From the NCBI RefSeq assembly GCF_001039355.2, contig NW_019775394.1, forward strand, positions 407,525 to 448,067: a DNA stretch of 40,543 nt. Direction: 5' to 3'. Position 1 is the first letter of the stretch. Every line of letters starts with the position of its first letter. The notes below the pieces were generated by a model. It was given only the letters and a program-made list of their open reading frames with translations, had not been told where the DNA came from and searched no databases. Positions 11,000 through 22,100 of this stretch are shown here, in pieces. This DNA comes from Lingula anatina (Eukaryota > Brachiopoda > Lingulata > Lingulida > Lingulidae). The position numbers were made by a program, and so were the translations under genes.

Positions 11000-12245
11000 G
11001 AGGGCAGGGAATACTTTTGTGTTCCGCATGATTGACCTTATTTTTCTAGTGTGATGCGTTATTTGAGCCCAATATTCTCCGTGACACGTGATTCAGGAAC
11101 TTCTTTGTTCCACGTTATTGGTACAAATTCATCAACGTGATTCGCAATTTACCCTTCCAATCTACGTGATTCGTGTCTAAATGTTTAAATGTTTAATTAG
11201 CGTTACAGGAATTTGTTCTAGAATGTCCTGAACTTTGCATCATGATCATAAGGCGATCACTCACTGGATATAAATTCAATAAACTCTTAATTCAAACAAG
11301 GAAGGTCAAAAAGTAGAAATGTGAGTACTTCCCTAGTTTCCAGTTCAATACATATATCATAGCCTTATACCCCGTTCACACTACAATCTGAAATATCCGA
11401 ATTGTTGCAATGCGAATTACGGGTGAAAAATCCGATTCGGTTGTCTGGCCACACACAGCAAAGGGAAACCGAATCGTGCACTGAAAATTCAGGTGGAGGT
11501 TCCGGTTTGAAGAATCGTGCATGCGCAGAATCCATGAAAACAAAAATATGGCGCCAATCATTGCTCTTCTCCCACTCAGTTTTTTTTTCTCGTGTGTTTG
11601 TTTTTGAAACATCAAATTTAACCCAAAAGTCATCAGAGGAAGATTTTAGTAAGAACAGGAAGAACTGGACGGATACAAGAAGGAGACTAGCCGGGTTTCG
11701 CTGGAAAGTGTGGGTCTACTGACCTGGCATGTTGCTTTTCTTTCCCGCGAGATTTGCTAGTGCATGCGCAGTGCGATCTAAAGAGGTGGCCCTTCCGGTA
11801 AAGTAACCGAATCGCTGGAGAGAATCCAGCTCGCTAGTAGGATTTTTGGAAACTGGTTTACAAAAATCCTCATGCGTTCAGACTACCACAATAATTCGAA
11901 TCTTGACCTAATTCGCTATTTAACCGGTTAAATGACTGCAGTGTGAACGGGGTATTTGTCTCTGTCGTGGGAATCCTGACCAATGAATGGCTGAGTATCT
12001 CTAAGCAGACAATTCCTGTCATTCAACACATGAAATAATTCATTCTGGTAATGTTATAAATTCTTTGCATTCCTGCAAGTGCGGCAAATTTGTATCTTGA
12101 TGAATGGTGATAGCTTTCAATTCCTCGTGAATGATATGGTAATTGGCCTGAATTTTTGGTGATTGACCTGAAAATATATATACATGATTGGTGATCTGTT
12201 TTAATTCTTTGCGATTGGTGATTAAGGGGGGTATTCCCTACCCTC
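11000..12245. mobile_element. 1.25-kb non-autonomous DNA transposon, 6-bp TSD
   Basis: The ends are GAGGGCAGGGAATAC (11000-11014) and its inverse GTATTCCCTACCCTC (12231-12245), 15-base TIRs with one mismatch. They are flanked by identical TGTGAT at 10994-10999 and 12246-12251, a probable 6-bp target duplication. No transposase reading frame is visible. A second TIR element is nested at 11369-11953. TIRs of this look with 5-8 bp duplications suggest a hAT-like family, but the superfamily is not established. Confidence 0.65.
11369..11953. mobile_element. Nested TIR element, possibly TA target
   Basis: The ends CCCCGTTCACACT and AGTGTGAACGGGG are perfect inverse copies flanked on both sides by TA. 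Overlapping antisense frames inside (11376-11633 and 11402-11722) have no recognisable domain and are taken as chance. It lies wholly within the larger element at 11000-12245, so it is the younger insertion or a composite part of it. Confidence 0.6.
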
Positions 12246-12475
12246 TGTGATAGCTTTCATCCCTACACTTGACTGAGAGACTGTGTATAGTGAGCAGCCT
12301 ACTAAGAACCCCTCACTTTTGCTACCCTCTACTAGAGCCAAAGATTGACTTTTCACAGGAATATATCTTTAGATAAATAGACGGTCATTTTACTATCTCT
12401 GACCCAGTAATGATATCTTTAGGTTGATTACATGGCTGGTAATTGTTTGCATAACTGCTCAGGCACTGCCATTTA

Positions 12476-12772
12476 AGGGAGCATTCATATCGAGAAGAGC
12501 CAAGGTCTACATGTAGTAAGGCCATGACCTAAATATGGGGGACCTAAATGAAAGGAAGACCACTAATCCTGTTAATCCTCACCATGCATTGTCCCTGCAG
12601 AAGCACAGTAATTAAATCTCGGCTCAATTCAACTGGTCGAGGGACAATGTGTGGGAGCGTGTGAGAGGCAGAATGACCATTAAAAGATAAGCGGTCTTCC
12701 TTTCATGTAGGTCCATGATATTTACGTTGCGGCCTTACTAGACCTCGACTCTTCTCAATGTGAATGCTCCCT
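12476..12772. mobile_element. 297-bp MITE with ~85-bp inverted arms
   Basis: AGGGAGCATTCATATCGAGA at the left end is mirrored by TCTCAATGTGAATGCTCCCT at the right. The match continues inward through AAGGTCTAC..TAGTAAGGCC to GAAAGGAAGACC, giving arms of about 85-90 bases with small gaps. It has no coding content. No clear target duplication was found. Confidence 0.75.
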
Positions 12773-13106
12773 AACAGACCCAGGCTAAGTCCCTTTGACA
12801 TCAATTAAGACAGTTTATTGCTCTGATTTAAATCACTTCCCTTTTAGTGACAAAAAAAAAGCGCCTTCTGAATAGCTTGCTAGTACATATTGACTTTAAC
12901 TGAGAAATCTCCTCAGTAGCTCCCTCCAGAGTGGGTACAATGCTATCTGCGTGCGGGCAGATTTTATTAATTGCTTCAATCTGGCCAAAAGTAACAGGAT
13001 GGATTTTCCCATTTTTCCCTATATAATCTGCCACCCTGGTAGAGGGTACACTTTAGCAGTGTCCCAGATATAAGAGGTTGCCACCAAATATATATTCAGG
13101 AGAATG

Positions 13107-13248
13107 CAGGGGCGAATCCAGAAATATTTTCTGACAGTCTTCCAAATTACCTTTGTTGATCCATCCTCCATCTTCTGACAAAAAAAATTGGATGCCCGTT
13201 AATGTTAACTTGAAAAATTCTGACCTTCTTCAGGAAGACCCAGAAGAC
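13107..13248. repeat. Dispersed repeat, copy 1
   Basis: This segment, with TCCAGAAATATTTTCTGACA and AGACCCAGAAGAC, is repeated in the same orientation at 14036-14185 with scattered substitutions and a small insertion. It is probably an old duplicated repeat of unknown type. Confidence 0.65.
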
Positions 13249-13399
13249 AAACTCTATCTGACCCTGAGAATGAGAGGTTGTTGAAGGGTTGATTGAATGT
13301 GCATGAACACCAAAGTCCCTGTTGTGCCAAAACATTTGAAGTCTCAGGGCACATCAATATCCAGGCACCATCCCATCAATTGGAACAATATACAATGTA

Positions 13400-13840
13400 T
13401 CAGTACCTGCTTCAAAGTATCAGTTGTGGCACGTGTACCAGGCGAGAGGATGCTGTGTCTGATACTTCGAAGTACGTACTGATCGATACACACCTTGAAA
13501 ATCGGTAGCATGTTCCGATCTACAGTGAATTCTGGATACTTCTGTGCCACATCTGATTGTTGGATAAGCCTGATATACGGGTGTGCATCAGTACACATTT
13601 CACAGTATCATACCCAGGAACAAATTTTGAGATGAGTTGCACTACTTTCCAATACTGCTCAGAACCATTGCTATGACATCGGGTACTATAGGCAAGAGGG
13701 CTGTCGCGTCTGATACTTCGAAGTGCGTACTGACACACACCTTGAAAATGGGTAGTGTGGTCCAATCTACTGGTGAATTCAGGATAATTAGGTGCCGAGT
13801 CTGGTAGTTGGGTAGGCCTGACATAGAAATCTTGGACCAT
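13400..13840. repeat. Two diverged ~180-bp tandem copies
   Basis: The segment with TGTCTGATACTTCGAAGTAC, ACACACCTTGAAAATCGG and GTGAATTCTGGATA (about 13440-13590) recurs at about 13695-13840 with roughly 20% differences. Antisense open frames cover both copies (13344-13598, 13520-13840) and read alike because the DNA is repeated. No domain is recognised. Confidence 0.55.
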
Positions 13841-14035
13841 ATGACCCCATAGGTTTAACTAAGGGGTTAAGGAATCTATTTACATTTGGGCCCACAGATC
13901 ATAACTGAACAAGAAGATGGGGCGTGGGAGGGCAACCAGTCTGGAATTAAGCTGAGCTAGTGCACAAGAAAGCTATAATTACCACCTAGCTTCTCAGGGA
14001 GAAATGTCAGACAATTCTGCTATTTACATGGGTTG

Positions 14036-14185
14036 CAGGGGCGGATCCAGAGATATTTTCTGAAAGTCTTCCAAATTATCTTTGTTGATCTATCCTCCAT
14101 TTTTGACGGTCTTCCGACAGAAAAAATTAGATACCTGTCAATGTAAACTTGAAAATCTGACTGTCTTCCGGAAGACCCAGAAGAC
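14036..14185. repeat. Dispersed repeat, copy 2
   Basis: Direct-orientation partner of 13107-13248; it contains TCCAGAGATATTTTCTGAAA and ends GGAAGACCCAGAAGAC. The two copies bracket the diverged tandem repeat at 13400-13840. Confidence 0.65.
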
Positions 14186-14505
14186 GGCCTAAATCCACCT
14201 GGTGGGTTGAACTAGCTTTAGTATTACGTGAGAATGATCCCCTCAGAGTTGGATCGACCCAGCTTTATATCTGACTGCCGTCTAATTAACATTTAAAATG
14301 TGATAATATTACGTGACTCCAATTTTTCACCTTAATAACTGTGTGACACAACTTGAACAATAATGTTTTAATGGTAAGGTAAGCTTGTTAAACAATAGTT
14401 CAACAAAAAAAAAAAAAAATTAATCCATCAATGCTATAAATTTCTGATGTCTGAATAACCTTTTGTAGAGAAAGAAAATTTTCACATTTTCATTGTATCT
14501 TGCAG

Positions 14506-14647
14506 AGTTTAGATGACTGACCAACAAGTTGGACAAGATCATCTGGGCTTGGCACTCAAGTCTCAAGTTCCTGGCTCTGGGCAATGTGAAGCCAGTTTGA
14601 ACAATAGCCAATCAAAACAAAATAGGACAGACACTGGGAATGGACAG
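14506..14647 (+). CDS. Exon C1 of cassette gene (with in-frame TAG or alternative start)
   Basis: Aligned to the other C exons this is the same 142 nt after TTGCAG and before GTAAAGATT, and it shares ACTGACCAACAA and the ending GGGAATGGACAG. In the frame used by its relatives, codon two is TAG (14510-14512). A second AG at 14511-14512 would give a 135-nt exon from 14513 that begins ATGACTGACCAACAA and ends in phase 0. It may be a 5' coding exon that starts at this ATG, an exon with a shifted acceptor, or a dead copy. Confidence 0.4.
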
Positions 14648-16150
14648 GTAAAGATTGTTTAGATGACCTTAAGCGAGTCTCAGTGAAAGATGCAGAAATA
14701 AAATATACCAAAGACATGCTACATGTATGTATGGAGGCATTATCTTAAGCAAAATTGGCCTTTGTAGCAAAGGGCTCTTATATTTTTTAAAAATACTACA
14801 AAATAAGTCCTCACAAGACCCTCTCTTGCCCCAAAAATTAAGAAGGCATCATGGGTTATATAGTCCCTTTGATATTTTTGAAAAAAAATGGAATAAAGCT
14901 TCTGGTAATTTTTTTTTTTCTTGCGAGGGGAGGGGACATGTAACCATTTAAATCAATAAGTCACAAAGAGGTTTATCAATACAACTTGTAAAGTTCCCTA
15001 GCTGTCGCCTTATTGCATAAACATGTACATGTATATGGTAGTCACTATCAAAACATACATATACATCTGTATCTCTATAGTCAAGTCCTTTTTTACATCC
15101 ACTTGACTGGAATATGGTTCATTGTGAGAGATCATTGTCATTGAGAACATAAAGATGTGTCTCGAGGTAACGTCAAATTATTGCAGCTACTCCCTACCAA
15201 AAACTTCCATGCACATACTTTCAGATTGTGTATGAACTAAAAGTATTTGTGTATGAACTACATGTATGGTATATTTAATTCCAAACTTTGTAATGAATTA
15301 CTGCAATGGTATTTTAACAAATGACAGACACACATGTTACATGCAGGTATTTCCAAATACACAACCCCACACAAAACTTCTTCACACATTTTAATTAAAA
15401 TGTGAGCCTCATTAAAGCTAAAATTACCCTTTATTTCCATAGCCTTCCTATGTAGATTTACAGCAGAATGGAGCCCAGGCCAGAAATGAAAGGGACAGAG
15501 TGCAAAGGTGAGTATCATATATATGTACTATACTGTAAAAGTCAGGAAGAACTGTCAGCATTCATTTATACATTCTCCAATTTCTCCCAGTACAAACTAA
15601 TCATTAGTATTAGTTTACATTTCAGTTTATCCAGACATGAGTGGATTAATTATACCTGTCATCAAATCTGTCCTACTATATAATATATCCCATTTTTCTC
15701 ATTTTAGCTTAAGTAATGGCAAAAATAGAGAGCCTCAAAGTGAAGAACATGATGAAGCTTTAACTCAGGTATGTTAAGTAAATAAGGATGATAAGTTTTA
15801 CCTTCAAAATATTAATTCACCCATCACTAATATATTCATTAACAGGAAACATAATTAACTTAAAGAAAATTGTTCAAATCAGGCTGGTTTCAATCAGAGT
15901 AATTTCTGTCAGTTTGTTACACGACTTTCCACTATGGTGTTCACAAACTTCAGTAAGTAACTGCAAAACAGAATTCAAACAGATCCAGATACATGCGTTG
16001 CCTAAATACATCTTCACGCATGCACCAATGTGAACAAATTTATTAAACCTATAATCCTTTTTATTTCAAAAGGCTTCGTGTTTAAATTTACATCAGAATG
16101 GAGCACAGACCAAAAATGAAGGGGACAGAGTGCAAAAGTGAGTATCACTG

Positions 16151-16186
<36 letters not shown>

Positions 16187-19100
16187 AGTGGGAATGTCAA
16201 CCTGCTATACTAATGTATATATTGTACAAGAATGAAACTATTATAATTATATGAATACTGGTGTATGCTACACAAACATTTCCCTTTAGGCATAGCAGTG
16301 GGCTTGGTAAAATATGTTCAATAAACCAACTGTTCATAGGCAAGTTGAGTATAGTTGCAGAAAATCAAATTATTGCCACAATATTAATAAATAACCTTTC
16401 ATTATTTAACAAATGATTAATAAGCTGATAATAAATCATAAATTGATAGACAATTACCATCATCATTTCTTTCTTGGTCTATTTGTCACCTATCCTGGAA
16501 AATCAATCTCATCAAATTTTATCAATTAGACAAAAAAAAATAGTAACAAAAACCTAACTTCCTTGTTGGAGGTAATAAAAAATGATAATGTTGCCGCCTC
16601 TTACAGATTTCAGAGGGCTGACCAACAAAATGGTCTATATCAGCTGCACGCGGAACAAAAACCAGCTGCAGGTCAAAACATTCCTGACTCTGATCAAAAT
16701 GGAGCCGGTCTGGCCATTGGGCTGTCAGAACAAACCGGGAATGGACAGGTAACATTTGGGAGGGAGTGTAAAAAAACAGCTGCCCTTTTTAAAATGTCTG
16801 CTGCTTTTGCTAAATTTGAATAAGTACACAAAAGGTTTCATAGCAAATGGTTCACTTTTTCAGAAAAATAACCCTTACCCCCTTTAAAATAATTGGCTAA
16901 ATGCCTATATAAGTCTTACTGAAATGTGCAGTAATAGAACATCCCAAAAACATGCACCTTTGGTCAATGGGTTAAAAAAAAACTAACAAAAAAAAAGTTC
17001 TCAAAAGAACCCTTATACTAAATTTTAAGAAAAAGACCATATATATATATATATAAGACTAGCTAATATGCAGATCAAATATGGCCGACCCACTTAAAAG
17101 GTTACAGAGGAAATTTTGTCATTGTCTATTGGAGGATGTTATTAAGCTTTTAGGTGGGTTGACCATTTAAGATCCACTGGCCTGTTAATCTGTGGATCAA
17201 CTTGTTCTGAATGCACCCTTTGAGCAAGTTGAACCAATCAGAATTTATACGATAAATACCACTTGTAGCACAGAAATGATGATAAATCAAAATGACAAAA
17301 AGTTGCATTAATTGCTTTTTTACCCCAAAACTGATGTCAAAGACCCATCAATTTATATTTTTTTCTGAGCCCATTCATTTGACTTATAAGGTATTCATGA
17401 TCTTCATGAGAAAATGGTTGAAATTTCAGGATTTTATTTCTTTTTTCTATATAACCTTATTTTTTCACGAAGAAAGTTGGCAATGTACAGTAACTTGTAA
17501 AATAGTCCCCTGTCATGTTATTGCATATATGGTAGAAATTTAAACACTCTAAATATTAAAAACATCTGTATGCCTACAGTCAAGTCTTTTGATTTTACCA
17601 TCCACTTGAATGGAATATGCAGTAGTTCCTTCTGTGAGATCACTGAGAACTTTAAAGAAGATGTATCTAGAGTTAACTTCAAATTATTGCAACTAAACCC
17701 AACAAATGTCACCATTTGATTTTTCTACTATGATAATCATACCTCCTATTACTGTCACAATCATAATAAATATAAAATAAAAGGTTTCCAAGTGAATAAC
17801 TGCAATGATAAACAAATATCGATACAAGTATAACCAATATAAACAATCCCACTCAGAACATCTTCACACATTTATGTGAGCTTCATTGAAGCTAAAATTC
17901 ACCTTTTTATTTCAATAGCCCTCTTATGTAGATATCCAGTTGAATGTAGGCCAGGCCAGAAATGAAGGGAACAGAGTGCAAAGGTGAGTATCATATGTAC
18001 TATACTGAAAAAGTCAGAAAGAACTGTCAGCATTCATATATACACTCTCCCAGTACAAAATGATCATAAATATATAATTAGCTTAAAGTACATTTCAATT
18101 AATCCAGACATGAGTGGATAATTTTAAACAACTACCTGTCAACAAATCTGCCCTATTCTTTAATACATCCTCTTTTTTTCTCATTTTTGGTTAAGTACAA
18201 GTGCCAGTGAAAATAAAGAGACTCAAAGGGAAGAAACTGTTGAAGCTGCAGCTCAGCCTGATCACGTATGTAATACTAGTAAATAACAGCATGAAATGTT
18301 TTATCCCAAACATAAATTAACCTATCATTTATTTTTAAATTAATACATTAATACACAGTAAAACATCAGTTTAATTTTGAATAATGTCTGTCAACTTGTA
18401 TCATCATGGCTTTCCGTCATGGTGTTTATGAACTTCATGGTAAATGGTCTACTTTTTCAGAAAATGAACCCCCACTCCTTTCAGTATAGTTACATGACTA
18501 CGGGCCTGGTCTTACTGAAATGTGCAGATATAAGACATACCAAAAACATGCCTTTTGTCAATTGGTTCAAAAAAAGTCATCAGATAAACCCGCCTAAAAA
18601 ATGTTATGGACTAACAAATCCGCAGATCAAATATATCTAACCAATTAACGGGTTCACTATCCCAGGGTTCATTGTCTATTAGGGGATGTTATTAATGTTT
18701 TTTTAAAGAAGTTTGGACATATAAGATCTGCTTACGTTTGTCCATGGATCAAATTGTTCTGAATGCACCCTTAGAGCAAGTCATTATAATGCTTTGAACC
18801 AATCAGAATTTATAAGATGAATACCACTTGTACATGTAGAAAAAAAAATGAAAAAAAACATTGCATTGATTTTTGTGCCAAAACTTCTCTCGAAGAGCAA
18901 TCAATTGATATTTATTTTATGAACTCATTCATTCTTGTAATTAAGGTATTCATAATCTTCAGGAGAATATAATTGAAGTTTCAGGGATTTTTTTTTTTTC
19001 TTTTTAACCATCTAAAACAATGACCTTATTTTTTCACAAAGACAGTTGGCAATGTAGCTTGTTAAATAAATTCCCCTGTCACGTTATTGCATATATGGTA

Positions 19101-22100
19101 GAAACACTCAAAGCATTAAGAACATCTGTATGCCTATAGTCAAGTCCTTTAATTTTTCCATCCACTTGAATGGAATATAATTAGTTTAGTGAGGTTACTG
19201 AGAACTTTTAAGAAGATATATATCTAGAGTTAACTTCAAATTATTGCAACTAAACCCAACAAACGTCACCATTCGATTTATCTACTATGATAACCATACC
19301 TCCTATTACTGTCACAATCATAATAAATATAAAATAAAAGGTTTCCAAGTGAATAACTGCAATGATAAACAAATATCGATACAAGTATAACCAAAATAAA
19401 CAATCCCACACAGAACATCTTCACACATTTATGTGAGCTTCATTGAAGCTAAAATTTACCTTTTTATTTCAATAGCCCTCTTATGTTGATATCCAGTTGA
19501 ATGTAGGCCAGGCCAGAAATGAAGAGGAGAGCGTGCAAAGGTGAGTATCATATGTACTATACTGAAAAAGTCAGGAAGAACTGTCAGCATTCATATATAC
19601 ACTCTCCCAGTACAAAATGATCATAAATATTAGCTTAAAGTACATTTCAATTAATCCAGTTATGAGTGGATAATTTTAAACAACTACCTGTCAACAAATC
19701 TGCCCTATTCTTTAATACATCCTCTTTTTTCTCATTTTTGCTTAAGTACAAGTGCCAGTGAAAATAAAGAGACTCAAAGGGAAGAAACTGTTGAAGCTGC
19801 AGCTCAGCCTGATCACGTATGTAATATTAGTAAATAACAGCATGAAATGTTTTATCCCAAACATAAATTAACCTATCATTTATTTTTAAATTAATACATT
19901 AATACACAGTAAAACATCAGTTAACCTCAAGAAAAAATAATCCTATCAGACTACATGAGAGAACAGTTTCATTAGCTCTGTATGTATAAATTCAAATTAC
20001 TGTTTTTCTTTTTATCAAGAGCTTGTAAAATATGTGGGTATTACCTCCAATATTTCTGTGACTGTCAGTCACCATCATCAGGGAGTAAATGACTAGGGTC
20101 ATTTCACCTGGAATGAAAATCCAGGTCAATTGCCCCTAATCATCAGATTAGTATCAGACTACAGTTTTTAATTTTGAATAATGTCTGTCAACTTGTACAG
20201 TGATTGCGAAAGAGACTGAACACTTACCAGACATGTGGGCTGAAGCAACTTATATTTTGTCAGCCCACACCTTTTTTTACCGGACCACAACAAAATAATC
20301 AAGCTGTATATTTTCACTTCATTTTTGATGAATATTATTGTCTGCCATTTTAAATTGCTCCTTTTTAATTTTCAGGCCAGATGTAATAGGATATTTAAAG
20401 GTTTAAATTTAAACGTCTTTCATTTTGGTTGCTTTCTGGCATTTAAGTTTTATCCTTTTTACGTCTGGGTTGCTTATCTTAATTTCTAATCTTTTAACAC
20501 AAAATCATGTATCCTTTGTAAATTTTATTCCAATTTTTGACTAAAATTAAAACATAAGTCATAGTGAAGTGGAGCTTCCAACTTTTCTAACTTTTTTTAG
20601 GTTTCCACTCTTGGAAAAATGCTTGTCTGTTAGCAGGGATTGTCCTGGGTCAAAATCTGGTCGGGCCATTTTGGTCCACTTGGTCAAAAAGAGTGGGCCA
20701 TTTTTTTAAAATGTGTGCCGTGAATTATTTAAAGAAAATCCATTGTATTTCAATATTTTTCATATGATTAAAAACAATGAAAAAAGGCTTGATGCTACTA
20801 ATCTGAAGTCCTAAATAATTGTAGTGTGTGGAAAAATCTTCCAAAATAAACATACTGTCCGAAAAATTGTACTTAATGGAAAAATCTTCAGAATTGATAA
20901 TCATACTATGCCAAATAATTGCACTATATGGAAAAGGTAGACAAATCCCATTTTTATTGTTAAATAAAGCTATTGCTCTCATATCTCAGGGCCGTAGCCA
21001 GCAATTTTAAAAGGGGGGAGGGTCTTTTTCCATAAAAACGCCATGTACCTAGATTAAATTTTACCAAGAGTGAACCTTTTGTCAGCATAAGAGGCGGTTG
21101 TCCGAAAACCCTGAACCATTCCTGGCTACGGGCCAGAGTCTGAAAAGAATTTTTATTCAATATCTAAGCTAGTTCGTTTAGATGAATATAATGGACAGTT
21201 TTGCATCCTGACTGTGCCACTGCAGATTTTCCGCATTGAAAATGATGTTGTCCCTCATTTTGACATAGGCTATAGCACCGCTAAAGGTGCAATATTACTT
21301 AAAATATCCGTTAAAATTAGTTAAGAGCACCCATCTAAAAAGCAAATGAATATTTCTCCTTTTCACTTATCGATTATTCAACATGCAGTCCGACGGAAGC
21401 CATACTTGTTTATCCAGCACGTGTAGTTAGGTGTTCTCATAGGTCCGCGCGTGGCCAATCGTAAGCAGTTTGAGCGGCCTGTTTTCAGAGTCTTGAGCAG
21501 TACGTTTTTCATTGACCTGTAGTTGTTTCAGTTTCGATACATTTTTTGTGAAACGGGTCACATGTCAGCCCTCACACCATCGCTACGCACACTTCGAGCA
21601 ACATCATAATGTACGTAGACCTTTAAATTATTACAAAAAATAGTGTTTGCTATTTGTACGTGCCATCGGGTGCAGGTTAAAGTTTTACTTGCGCACAGTG
21701 CGTACTTAGAGCTTTACGATATATTTAAATATGAGGCGAGGTGTCTGTTAAGGAAACCGACTTTAGTCCGTCGGACATGTGGGCCGATGAGTTAAAAGGG
21801 TTTTCCAGCCCCAGAATTTTTGCTGGCATATGGCCGTGGTCCGACGGCTTTCGCAATCACTGTTGTATCATCATGGCTTTCTGTCATGGTGTTTATGAAC
21901 TTCATGGTAAATGGTCTACTTTTTCAGAAAATGAACCCCCACTCCTTTCAGTATAGTTACATGACTACGGGCCTGGTCTTACTGAAATGTGCAGATATAA
22001 GACATACCAAAAACATGCCTTTTGTCAATTGGTTCAAAAAAAGTCATCAGATAAACCCGCCTAAAAAATGTTATGGACTAACAAATCAGCAGATCAAATA

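Larger units (their letters stand above)
18395..19945. repeat. Segmental duplication, copy 1 (with exons A4, B3)
   Basis: This intron-exon-intron block is repeated at about 21865-23430 with high identity. Exons A4 and B3 are both displaced by exactly 3480 bases relative to A5 and B4. An older, more diverged copy covers 17292-18350, with exons displaced 1551-1557 bases, and a still older one lies around 14990-15780. Confidence 0.85.

Noticed and set aside
11376-11722. Overlapping antisense frames of 85 and 106 codons
   Set aside because: They lie inside a non-autonomous TIR element, overlap each other and show no domain.
12828-13034. 68-codon minus-strand frame that looks somewhat protein-like (IHPVTFGQIEAINKICPHAD), preceded by a possible acceptor
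   Set aside because: No partner exon, no recognised domain and no family known to me. It could be an exon or transposase fragment, but the support is too weak for a feature.
13344-13840. Minus-strand frames that resemble each other
   Set aside because: Their similarity comes from the underlying DNA duplication; the copies differ by frameshift-type changes and have no domain.
15258-15518. 86-codon minus-strand frame opposite exon A1
   Set aside because: Antisense shadow of exon A1 and its intron; similar frames are not kept opposite the other A exons.
18377-18640. Frame of 87 codons, repeated at 21820-22107
   Set aside because: It lies in intron sequence of the cassette gene and is repeated only because of the segmental duplication. 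It has no splice borders or domain.
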